Assembly: GCF_036370855.1 (NCBI RefSeq)
Contig: NC_088117.1
Location: 4,278,001-4,342,000, forward strand
DNA from: Dromaius novaehollandiae
Lineage: Eukaryota > Chordata > Aves > Casuariiformes > Dromaiidae
Length of the DNA stretch: 64,000 bases
Reading direction: 5' to 3'
Shown here: positions 11,601 to 23,600 of the stretch, one piece after another
Layout: each line of letters begins with the position of its first letter
Position numbering within the stretch: position 1 is the stretch's first letter
Made by a program: the position numbers and the translations under genes
Notes under the pieces: generated by a model
Told to the model about the DNA's origin: nothing
The model's input: the letters and a program-made list of their open reading frames with translations, nothing else
Database searches by the model: none

Positions 11601-14600
11601 GTGGGCACCAATGCCACACCACGAGGCTGGCCCACACTCTTGTACATCCCTGGGCGCTCTCCTTGCAAGCAACAGGCTCCCCTGCTTGTGCTCCAGACCA
11701 AAGAGGACAGTCAGGGCTGGCACACGCCATGCAGGGCAGCTGGGTGCTATGGCATGAAGAGCACTCAGATGGATACACATCCCAGTCAAATCTCTGCCTA
11801 GGCAACTGGAGTTTGACCAGCCTGGTCACCACATACATGGCTCACCACTGTGCCTCCCCTCGTGGCTTCCCCAGCCCCTCTGCTCTCAATCCCTAGAGAG
11901 ACATGGGAGGATGACACAAGGGAGGACCACAGCTGGTCATCAGGTGAAGCAGCTGCTCCCATCCTACCTGTCTCATGTGGATCTGGGCCCTCTGCTTGAA
12001 GACAGATGTGCTGGAGACATCAAACCGTTGCTGAAGACCCTCCAGTTTCAGCTGGTCCATCTTCTCATAGCATGACTGCATCTTGACAGGATGGAAGGCC
12101 AGGTGCGAAAGCTTCTCCATGTACTGGGGACAGAGCCACAGCTCAGCAAGCAGGACAGCCTCTTTGCACACTGGGGGCCATCCCCAACACCAGGCACAGC
12201 AGCCTGGACTGCCACGGGTCAAGCCCATGTCTCCAGCAAGCCGGGGACCTGAACCTCTTTGCTGCCGGTAAAGACAGTCCAGCAACTCTGGGCTCCTTCA
12301 CCAAAGCTGTAGGTGGACATCGGTGGTACAAGGAGGTCCTCTGGGACCAATAAGAAAGCAGAGGAAAGGGTGGAGGTTTCTCTGCTTATGGCTTAGAGAG
12401 GCAATAGCACAAACTCCTCTCCCTTCACCACCCTCCATACTTGAGCCCCCCCGTCAGATGGGCTGGGTCTTGCTGCATGACCTGGCAACACTGTTCCCAC
12501 CTTCTAGGAACACTTCTCACATCTGCCAGCACTGCCAGGGGGCTGTGGGCTTCACCCCTATGGGGAACTGTATTTTCTCTGCGCTGGGTCCCACAGCCCA
12601 TCCTGCAGCGCAGTTCTCACTGGGCAAGGCAGCAGGACTGCCCTTCTACTCCCGAGCCCTGTCCTGACAGCCACCAAGAAGCCTCCCCAGGCCTCACCTC
12701 TGCCAGCTTCTCCGGGCCGCCCTCGTTGACGACGTTCATGTTCATGTCCGTGACCTCCTTGAAGAACACCTCCCGCACCTCGGCAAAGCCCTGGCTTGTG
12801 GGGGTCATCAGAGCCTCCAGGATGGAGGAGATGTAGGGCTGGACATGGTTACGGACACAGATCTCCGCTTTGGGGAGGACGAATGCTGGGCAGAGAGCAG
12901 GGGTAAGAATGGCAAGTCTCCTCCTCTGCCCATTCAGCTTGGAGCCCTCAGACAGCCCAGGCCCTAATCAACCTAGAGCAGAGGATCTGCCCCCTCTCCC
13001 CAAACCCTTCTAGGAGAGGATCAATCTGTGCCTCCCCCCAGATTTACATGGAAACTCAAGGTGTTCTTGCAGATGACCTTCCAGTCCATACTAAATCTGT
13101 TCCTCCCCCACTGCTCTGGTTTGGTGGTCACTGCCCACCTTGTCTCTCAACTTCTGGGTCCCTGCTCTTTCTGCAGCCCAGAAATGCTAACCTTGTGCAG
13201 GCACCTTGGCCACTCCAGCTCCTGGCCTGTCCTCCTGAGGCTCTAAGCTCTGCTCTACTACCTGATCCCACTTGCTACGCCAACAGGAGTTTCCACCCCA
13301 GAAACAGCTGCATATTGGTAAAACAGTTTTCACATCATACTGGCAACTGTTCACATATACACAGCCCATCTGTGCCTGCCACAGCCTGGAAGAGTTTGGA
13401 AGACCCTCTCCCTCTAGGGCCGTACCTCGGATCTTGCTGGCCAAGTGCTCCTTTGAAGTGATGATCTGGTCCATGTCTGTACGGATGGTGCTCTCCATCT
13501 GGGGACGTTCCAGTTCACATTTGGTCACTACTGCATCATACTGGGTCTTTGTCTGGTCATAGACCATCCTGTAGACAGCATCCGAGATCTAAAGAGACAG
13601 ACACCATCAGCACACCATCTCACGCATCCTGCTGCAGTCCGGCAACCATCGCCTTTAGCTTGCCTATACGTAGCGAGATGCAGAGCCTTCACCATTGCCC
13701 TGACCAGACCCATCCTTGCAGCCTGGCAGTAGGTCTTCTAGGTCAGGGACTTCCAAGCTGGGCAAGATAAAGCCTCGAGGATGCATAAGTTGCTTCTAAG
13801 TGGTACCTGACCAGCACAGAGCTGGGGACCGACACCATTGGCAGAAAGGGCTGCAAACCTGCCCTGCCTCCAGCAGAGAAAGGTCAGGGGATGCTACAGG
13901 TCTGCGTCGGGGAGAACCCGGGCCCATTTGAAAGCTGTGGATTGAACTGAGCCCAGCAGAGCCCAAACATTCAGTAGTTCCGTGTGGTCTTGTCCAAATC
14001 CAGCCCTGAACTCAGCCAGCAGTTTGGGGGCTGTTACTGATGCATGTGGTGGTTCTGGACCCGCACTGAGCCCAGAGAAGCACCCCCAAAGCCCCCGCAA
14101 TAGCCACAGGTATGGGGACATATCCATGGGTACTGCGGGAACTGCACTCCCAGAGAGGATGCATCCCTGCTGCTACACACCGCTGCTCCTGCAGCACAGC
14201 ACCCTTCTCCATTCGGACATCAGACATGCGAGTTTGCAGTTAGATGCCAGACAAATCCCCCAGATAAAGCTGGTCCCCAGCAGAGGGGCCCAGAGCCTCC
14301 TCGCACTCGTCACTGACTGCAGCAGCTTGCTGAGGCTTCGCATGAGTTTGCAGCCAAACTCCGAGATTTTAGGGCCGGCAGGAGGCAGACCTGTTCCTCC
14401 CCTCCGTCTCTTGGGCTCCCAAGTTTTCCAGCACTAATCCAGAGCTGCACTGTTAAGACCAAAGCTACTAAAAGGGCAGCGTTTGTGTATCTTTAGGCTG
14501 CTACAATGGAACTTTGTTACGAGCCTCGCAGAAATTTTCTATTGGCTTTAAGCTTTTAATAGGCAATTTTGAAGAGCACTTGCTCTTTTGCAAGGTTTAG

Positions 14601-17600
14601 GGACTGGATTTAGCCTGTGCTGCTCTAAAAATGGCTTGCTAAATATAGCTGAGACAGGCCGTGTTGCTGGCTTTGCCCGGGGTGTGTGTTTCCTAGCGCT
14701 CGCGTCCCTCGCCCAGGGGACTTGCTGGCACCGCAGACGTGTGTGGCGGAGCTGGCGCGCGGAGAGGAGAGGGAGGCAGTGCTGGAAACGGCTGTTTACA
14801 CTGCCACAACAGGGAGCTTTTAAAAACTAGCAGCAAAGAATAAGGAGTGCTTCTTTTGCCGCGGCCCGGCGAGGGGGCGAAGCAGGGTGTGATGCTGAGT
14901 CAGCTGCCGGCAGGAAACCCGGCAGGCTGCGAGCGCCGAGCCCTGGCGCGGAGAGGAGGAAGGCGTGCTCACCAGCGGCCCCGGGGCCAGCCCTGCCTCC
15001 CCGGGCATCCCGAGAGCACAGCCAGCCACGGGAGGGAAATCCCATCTCCCCTCCGTCCCGCCAGCCAGGCTGCTCCCCTGGGGCCGCACGGACATCCCTG
15101 CATATCCCCGGCCACGGCTGCCCTCTGAGCGGCCCCTGGACCTCTGCCGCGGCAGCTCCCACGCAGCACGATCCCGCACCTGGATCCAGGTCCTCTGCCG
15201 CTCCTGCACCTTGCCCTTCAGCCTCGGACCGATGGCGCTCTTCAGCTCCGGGACCAGCTCCTCCATCACCAGGTTACTCAGGATCTGCGAGGACCAAGGC
15301 GGGGAGCCATTAGTGACCCCGACCTGCCACCCCATCTCCCATCCCTAGAGCCACCTCCCGGCTCGGGGCTGGTGCCGGGCCAGGGAAGGAGATGGGCCCT
15401 CACCTGGGTTTCGTTGCCGCACAGCATGTCCCAGGTGCCGTACTGCTCCTTCGACTGGCGGTACATGCGGACGGCGTCCGTAAAGGCTGGGGCCTCCACT
15501 TTGGAGTCCTCGGAGATCCCTGGGGGAGGACAGCGAATGAGTGAGTAAGGCAGGGAAAACGGGCCTCTCTGCGTGCCCCACGGCACCCAGGCCAGCCGCC
15601 CACAGCATCTCCAGCCCGCGATCGGAGCGTTCCCCGCTTCCCCCACAACCTCACGGGAGCCCGGGGCAGTCACCAGGGCTGGGCGGACCCGTGGCCAAGC
15701 CCCTGGCTCTGACCAGGCAGGGTGAGCAGCAGAGCCCCACTTTCCCCTGCCCCAGTCCCACCAGCAGCTGCGTAGGCTCCCAGTTTGTCCAGTGAAACAT
15801 CACCCCAGAGCTGGATACAGGACAGGAAAGCACCCAGGAGCGCAGGCTCGGCCGGACCAGGGGGATCAGCGAGCCTCAACGGCGAAGCTGGACCAAGGGC
15901 TTGGCAGACTGGGGGCTCAGTGAGCCCCAGAGGTGCATCAGGACCTGGGGGCTTGGGGAGCCCCCACAGCACAGCGGGACCAGGGACTGTGCAAGCCCCG
16001 ATGGTGCACTGGGACCTGGGGGCTCAGCAGGCCCCGACAGCACGGCGGGACCAGGGGCTGTGCGAGCCCTGATGGTGCACTGGGACCTGGAGGCCCAGCA
16101 AGCCCCGACAGCACGGCAGGACCAGGGGCTGTGCGAGCCCTGATGGTGCACTGGGACCTGGGGGCTCAGCAAGCCCCAACAGCACGGCAGGACCAGGGGC
16201 TGTGCGAGCCCTGATGGTGCATGGGGACCTGGGGGCCCAGCAAGCCCCGACAGCACGGCGGGACCAGGGGCTGTGCGAGCCCTGATGGTGCACGGGGACC
16301 TGGGGGCCCAGCAAGCCCCGACAGCATGGCGGGACCAGGGGCTGTGCGAGCCCTGATGGTGCACGGGGACCTGGGGGCCCGGTGAGCCCCGCTGGCGTGG
16401 CGGCACAAGGCTGCTTGGAGCAGGCTGGAGGAAGGGAGACCTACGGGAAGTGGGGCAGTTTGGGAGGAAGAGGAAAGTGGTTGAAAGGACCCGGGGATGA
16501 GTCACGGCCAGCGCACGGTTCCTGGAGCCAGCCCCACGGGGAGGCGTATTGTGCTCCAGCCGGTTTCACTCCCACCAAGATTTCATTGCCATGATTCACC
16601 GCGGCATGGCTCATGGCTCAGCCCACGGGGGGCTGGGGCCACCAGCACGCAAGGGGGGTCAGGCATCCCCCCCACCTTCCCCGAAGGGCTGCAGCCTCAG
16701 CACGATAAAGCCCAAGGGGAAACAGGACCTGCCAGGAGGAGGAGGCAGCATGCTGGGGATCCGCTGTGATAAACTGGAGACCAAAGAGAAGAGGAGGAGG
16801 AGGAGGAGGAAGAGATGGGGCCAACCTTTCCTGAGCTACTTCACCACGTGACAACTCAAGCTCAATGACAACGGGGTGGCAGACAGACAGGACAGCCTGG
16901 CTCAGCAGAGCCTGTTATTAAATGCCCCACGCACACGCCTGCCTCGCCCCCAGCCCGTCTGGGGTCCAGCTGCTGAACCGCGCTCCAGCCAGCCAGGAAC
17001 GGTCACCGCTGTGTAACGGCAAGGTTTGAGCCCGGGGGCAGAGGCTGAGCAAGCGCAGCCAGAGCTCGGGATCCCTCGCCACCCCTGGGCTGCAGCAGCC
17101 GCCCGTCTCTGCCCCACGTATGCTGGGGCACACGTGAGAGCGAGCCCCCTTGGAGCAACGACAGCGAAGGCACGAGGCACGTCCCCATTAGCCGTGTCTA
17201 CAGAACAGCGATGGCTCAACGCGCGAGATCGCCCAGCAAGCTGGAGCAGACGGCACCTTAGGGAGATGCGGCCAAAGCTGGCTTCTCCCTTTCTCAAGGA
17301 AGGCAAGACCCCTAGGTTATCTAGGAGATCTTTTCCAACATACGCAGATTTCTCTAAGACGATTATATTTAACTCTAAGCCTAAGCAGCTTTTCCTAAGG
17401 GGCAGCTTAATATATGGGGGGGAAAAAAAACAGATGAGAAAGCTGAAGTCTGACCCTTTCTAAATGCTCGGCTGGCTGGAGCGTGAGCCAGAGCAGGGCC
17501 GTGCCCTCGGGAGCTCCTGTGGTGAGCGGCGAGTGCTCATCCTGCAGCGGCTCCTTGGAGCTCGTCTCCAGCTCCAGGCACAGTGTCGGTCCGGGCAGGA

Positions 17601-20600
17601 CTGCCAGCCACGGGCTTGACCCCACATCAGAGCCACAGCAGCCATCCCACGTCCACTGGGCCATGCAGAAAGCAGGCAGCACTGGCCCCGAGACGCCGCC
17701 TGGTCGGCGCTGCCGGCAGTGGGTCGCTCATCCTCGGTGTGGACAACAGGATCCAGGCTGCGGGGAGCCGTCCTTGTTCACGTGTCCTGCCCCACCGATA
17801 AGGGCTGGGGCTGCCAGATGATAGCATTTGTTGCAAGAAACCACTATACCATTTCAAAGGGCATGTTTCAAGCGTTTCCTTATTAATATATTGCTGATAA
17901 AGCACTGCCCCGAGCCTGCCTTGCCTGGGGCACGATGCAAACGCCCAAGCCTGGACCCTACCTTTGCAAGGCTCTTAAGCCACCAAGGCAACGGCGTGAC
18001 GTGTGCCAGAAATACCTAACACCAGAGAGCGATGTTAGACCTGCACCTTTTTTTTAAAGTTGACCCCGCTCAAAACAAAGGCTAGTCTTGTCTCGCTGCG
18101 GGAATGGTGCTGAAGACAACATGCGAGTTCAAAGCCACTTCTGCTCAAAGCACAGCTAAGCTGGGCACCCTGCCCGCAATAAGGGCAAAGAGCCCCAGAG
18201 GCCCCACCAGGCCCCAGCACAGGGAGCGGCAACGAAGCAAACAGGGTGGGCGCTGCTCCAACCCCACGTGCTGGTGTCATGGTGCCGTTTAGGACAAGGG
18301 ACCATTTCAATGCCACGGGACCAGCCAAGGACAGGGGTATCGCAGGCACCCGGGCCTGGCTGAGGGTGAATCCAGGCTTGGTACGCCCTGTTTGAGTAGC
18401 AGTGATCCTCCAGAGCCAAGGAGCACGTGCCACGGTCCCTAAAGGATGCTCTGTTACAGAAATACAGCTGCTTAAAAAGGCAGGTGAAAATTCCCACACT
18501 AATCACAAGCACGGATAAAAACAGAAACTCTAAGTTTGAAAAAAAAAAAAAAAGAGAGAGAAAACAAACAAAAAAATCTTTCATTGGATTTGAAACACTA
18601 TCTTCAACCTCACAAAACAATGGCAGGCAGAAACCTGTATTTTAAAAGGGAAGAAAGATCTCATGAAGAAAAACAGTCCGTAAAAGTCAAAAAACCCCAC
18701 CAGAGCTGATCCCTTCCTGGGAAACAGCCCATTTCTGTAACTCTTTCCATCTCAAATTCAGGAGGAGGAAAAGTAAGAAAAGCAATTTAACAGCACAGCT
18801 CCTGGCTGGAAGCAGGGACTGGCACCGGGGAGCCCCAGAGCCAGTAAAGGCCGCGAGGGGCTTCCCAGCAGCACGTCTCTTGTTTTGCCCACTGCAGAGC
18901 CTGGGCAGACAGGGAGGAAAAGGGGGTTAAAAAAAAAAAAAAAAGTCAATAAATCATCTCTGTTACTATGAGAGACTGATTCCTCCTTTATCAGGAGCTC
19001 CCAATTAGGGGGGGGGCTATAAATGCCACTTGCTCTGCCCGCTGCCCCAGCGACTCTCCCTTGGCAGCGATGCGCGGGAACGCAGCGGCCCGGGGACCGC
19101 AGCGGCACGCAGGCGTGAGCGGCACGCTGCCACTTTGCTCCCGGAGCAGCAGCTCCGGGGCTGCCCCGGCTCCCAGCAGCGAGGCACGCGTTGGCCCCGA
19201 GCAGCGTTCCTCTCCAGCGCCGTCCTACCCAGGAAACTCCTACGTGCTGCCCTGCCCCACCAGAGACACCCTGGCCTCGTCCCGGCAACGACGGCCACAG
19301 CTGAGCAGGAATATCACGTTTTTCTTGCCAGAGGATCGACGACACGGGAGGCCGGGTCTGCCTCCGCCCTGGCCGTTTGGGGCCCGGCATCCTCCCGCCG
19401 CCCCGCCGCCCTCGCTGCCACCCTGCCCGCTGCTGCGGGGCTCACGGCTGGCGCGGCAGCACCCTCGCAGCCCACCCGCCCATCGCTGGCGGGCAGCCTC
19501 CACCGGGACAGGCAGTGCGGATGGCCTGCAGAGCATGGGAGCAGGAAGAGCAGGACGGTGGCTTGGAGTTTCAATGAGTTAATTACCAAGTATTTTCTGG
19601 CCCAGGGTGGAAAATAGTCATTAGATGGCACTGCGCTGGCACCTCTCAGCTGTCTGCAGAAAGAGCTGGCAGCCACGAGTGACAGCCCGTAATTAAAGCC
19701 GGGCAGCCCCGGTGCTCCGACCAGCACCGCGCTCTTCGGGGAAGCGGGACGAAGCCTCGCACCGAGACTGTCCCCCTGCGGGCCCAAAGTCTGTCGGCTG
19801 AAGGACTCCCCGCATCCTTTCCCGAGCAAGACACTCGCTGCGGAGGCTCCCACCACGGGTGCAGGAGAGGGCCATCCCCTCCCCACCCAAGTGCTGTCTT
19901 TCAGGGTCGCAGCCCCTCTCCATCACCCGGCACCGAGCTCCCCGCACGTCACCCGCGCCGCCTCACCGTTGTTGCAGTGCCGCACGCAGTCCTGGAAGAC
20001 AGCCCGCCACTTCTCCTGCTCCTTCCCCGTCATCACGCAGAAGTAGTAGTGCCGGGAGTAGGGGTGCCAGAGGATGAGGGGGAACTGGGTGGGACACTTC
20101 AGGATCGGGGTGTTCCCGGACTTGGGTGTCGTGCCTGCGGGGGGAAAGGACACTTTGAAGAGCAGGGCTGCACTCCGGGAAGGGGAAGTTGCAGGACCTG
20201 CAGGATTTATCTATCGTGAGCCCCGCGCTGTGGAAACCCGCGCTGCCAAGTTGGACGCTGCTCGTATCGCGCCAGGCCAGGGCTGGGTTACAGCCACCAG
20301 GCAGGGAGCGCTGGGGGTCCCAGTGCACAGCCAGCCCTGAGCACTGGGGAGCACTGGTGCTCCCAGGGGTGCCTGTGTGAACCCGTGTGCCCTCCTGCCT
20401 TCCCACTTGACATCCTCCTGGAGCTACCACCTCCCTGACCTTTGGTGAATAGCATCTGGTTGGCCTTGGCATCCATTTCAAAAGGCAGCTTCCTCAAGGG
20501 AAGACCTACAAGCACATCTTTAAAATCTCTCCTCCCTTGGCCCGATCAGAAGTGATGTGGCTCATATCACCTTCTTCTGGTCAAGGACCATCCTGGGAGG

Positions 20601-23600
20601 CTGCCCAGCAAAAGGGCAGTGCTGACAGCTCAAAACCGAGGGATGGCTGCATCCTTCCCATGAAAGTGCAGCCACTGACCACAGGGACACACGCTGAAAG
20701 GTCCCCTTGGCACACGCCGGGGCTGGCCAGGATGCCTGAGGGCTTCCCCTGGCTGCCACGTGGTAGAGGGCAGAGGAGCGGGGAGCCTTGTTCCCAGTCC
20801 ATCTGGCATCCCTGGATTTTATTAGAAGCGGAGTGTCCTGACGGATGCAGCCACAAGGGAAGGGAGTGCAGACATCTGGAAGACTTAGCATCTTTATTGA
20901 AGGAAAAGCCAACAAACTCAAAGCAGATTTCCTGCTGGGGAGTTAACAGGGCTCTTCCTCAAATTGTCAAGGTCAAGAGCAGGCTCGCGGGAACAGGAGG
21001 ATTTGCGCCTCAGCATTTGCAGGACAAGGGTCCTTTCACTGTGATGGATCGGGATGCACAGCTCCCTGGGGCTACTGGAGACGCAGGACATCCTGCAGGG
21101 GGGACACACGAGACCCCCTTGTCTCCTCCCCAGAGCAGAGCTGGCCCACGAGTCGTCCCACGGGCCAGAAGAAGTGCAAAGAGCCTAGCTCCTCCAAAAA
21201 GCAAATGGCAAGTGAAACAGAAAAACCCATCACATAACCACGTCGCTGCTTCAGCCCTCCTGGCCTGACCCGGCAGTGTTCTGCTGCGGTTTTGCCCAGA
21301 CTCGCAGACGGGCTCCTGCCCTGGCTCCAGACACAGCCCCGCTTACGGTGCGGGCCAGGATGGGTCTGCGCAAACGCTTTGTGGCAGCGCTGGGAGGCCA
21401 CTGAACTGGCTGGGTTTTGGAGGAAACATCTCGCAGCGAACACAAAGGGCTCTCTGCCCTCCATGAGCTGTTTCAGCAGATTCCTGCCTGGCTCCCTTTG
21501 GGCTGCCCCGTCCTTTTGGAAAGGCATTTACGCCTCTGTTAACACCACCCAGGATGTGGTCGCACAGCGCAGGAGGAGCAGCATCCCCCCGCCTCCACCC
21601 CGAAAGCAGCGGTGGGCGTTTCAGAGCCAGCCATTTCCACTGCTCCTTTCTCCCCCATCCCTCTTACTCCTTTCAGCAGGGAAAACTCAGTGGAGCAGAG
21701 AGACACCAAGAGCAAAGAGCTCCCCGCTCTCATCCCTTAGGGATGCACAGCGTCCAGGACATGGGCAGCGCTGGCTGTGGGCCGGCATGGGAGCACGGAG
21801 GAGCCTCAAGCTCCAGCATCCCTCCTCACCCAGCAGGAGATAGAGGCCACCTACCAGGCAGGCTGCTGTTAACCAGCTCCAGGTACTGCTCGAGGGAGGT
21901 GAGGATCTTGTAGCCAGCACTGTTCACCAGCACCCGGGGCTGCAGCACTCGCTCGTAGGCCTGGGGGGGTGGGGAAAAAACAGTCGGTTTTGGGGAGGAC
22001 AGCTGGGAGCACAGCCATGTTGCCACAGCCATACCAGGGTCCGGAGGGGGGGTCCCACGGCGTTGTGCCCTTGCCCAGGAAGGCAGGGCTTTGCTCAGAT
22101 GTCTGGAGGAAGCAGGCGAATCCCCAGCTGCGCCAGGCGCTGCACTTCAGCCTGCTCGGGCTGGAGCGTGGGAAGGGCCCGTGGAGCGCAAGAGCTGTTT
22201 GAACAGCCTTTGCCAAGCGCTCCTTGATAGGAGATCTGCTTCACGAGGCACGTGAGAGCCCACATCAAAACCAGGCTGCCAGCAGGGTCTGGGTTTGAGG
22301 ACGTGACCTTGCTGAGCAGGCCCTCCATGCCCCCAGGCAGCCAGCCACCCTGTGAGCCCCACAAGCAGGGAGTGAGATGAAGGGCCGCCAGCAAACCAGA
22401 GCAAGGGGGACTCCTCACCAGTTTGTTCTCGTACAGCACCAAGCCGTAGTTGTGCGGGACCACGCAGAAGCGGTTCCTCCACTTCTTGTTCTCCTCAATG
22501 TACTGGAAGAGGTTGCCCGAGTAGATGACATGGTCCTCCAGTGGGACCTGCAGGGAGATGGCACAGTGAGAGCGGGCTGCAGGAGGAAGAGGAGGGGAGC
22601 TGGGGAACAGAGGGGACTGTCCTGTTGGGTGCTGCAGCCCTGCATGGGAAGGTCAGCACCCCCCACCTCGTGCATCTCAGAAGGATGGAGGGCACGAAGC
22701 AAGGTGTGTGGGCACCAGAACTTGGCCACAGGAAGGCCTGGGTATGTTTATGGTGGTTTGGCTCCTCTCAAGGAGGCCTGGGGTTTTCTCGGGGAGGACT
22801 GATCCACACTACCTGTATGCTGAAGGTCCTTGAGCTCCTGATTGGATTAACTCCTAATGCATCTTAAATTTAGGTGCCTAAATAAATGCATCTGTGACTC
22901 AAGACAAGTGTGGAGGATTACTTCAAGAACAACCCTAGAAAAACTCTGAGCGGCTTCTCACATGTCAGCAATCAAGTAACACGCACCATTTTCCACTGGA
23001 AATCCAAAGTTCAGCTGGACGTGCCCCGAGCAACCTGATCTAACTTGGAGATTAGCCCTGCTTTGAGTAGGAGGTTGTACCAGAGACCTCCAGAAGTCCT
23101 TTCCAACCTAAATTGTGCTGTGATTTATGCTTGGGGAGGGAGGTAGCTTGCACATTACTGCTCCATAGTGACTGTCAGCCTGAAGGTACTGCTGGGGTAT
23201 GTGTCAGCAGCAAGCTGTAGAAAGCAAAGAATCAAGTCTGCCCTAGCATGCTACCTAGATAGGAGAAGAAAGGGGAAAAGCAAAAAAGCCATCTTGCAAT
23301 AGGCAATGCTTAAATGCTCAAGATTTCATGCTAGGCAAGTGACAAACAGGCTGAGGATATCCCGCATCCTTGAACACGCAGAGGCCACCCTGGGCCAAGC
23401 AGCTCCTTGCTAGCTTTCCAGCATTTTTTGGCCTGCATGCAGGCAGCGTTTATGCTGTCTCAAACACAGGCTCGCTGAACGAGCCAAGAATTTGTCCCAA
23501 GAATTTTTATGATCCCTGGAATATAAACAAGGCCGAAGAGCTCTCGTGAGGGTCTGAGCAGTCGATGGCCACCTCTCCCGCATGCCCATTTACCACAAGG

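Larger units (their letters stand above)
8632..13425 (-). other. NIBAN2 introns 8-13
   Basis: These are six short introns of 540, 574, 949, 633, 396 and 1021 bp, from 8 to 13, between the exons listed separately. I see no additional exon, transposon or RNA gene in them. A run of about 10 G near 11080-11090 is the only obvious simple sequence. Confidence 0.7.

Noticed and set aside
15876-16505. Repeat-rich open frames on both strands over the minisatellite
   Set aside because: They are a by-product of a stop-free 71-bp tandem unit. The amino-acid repeats appear in several frames and both strands, as expected for DNA-level repetition.
19070-19582. A 170-codon plus-strand frame as a new gene
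   Set aside because: The composition is that of GC-rich non-coding DNA and there is no domain, splice partner or good poly(A) signal. It is kept only as a possible promoter region.
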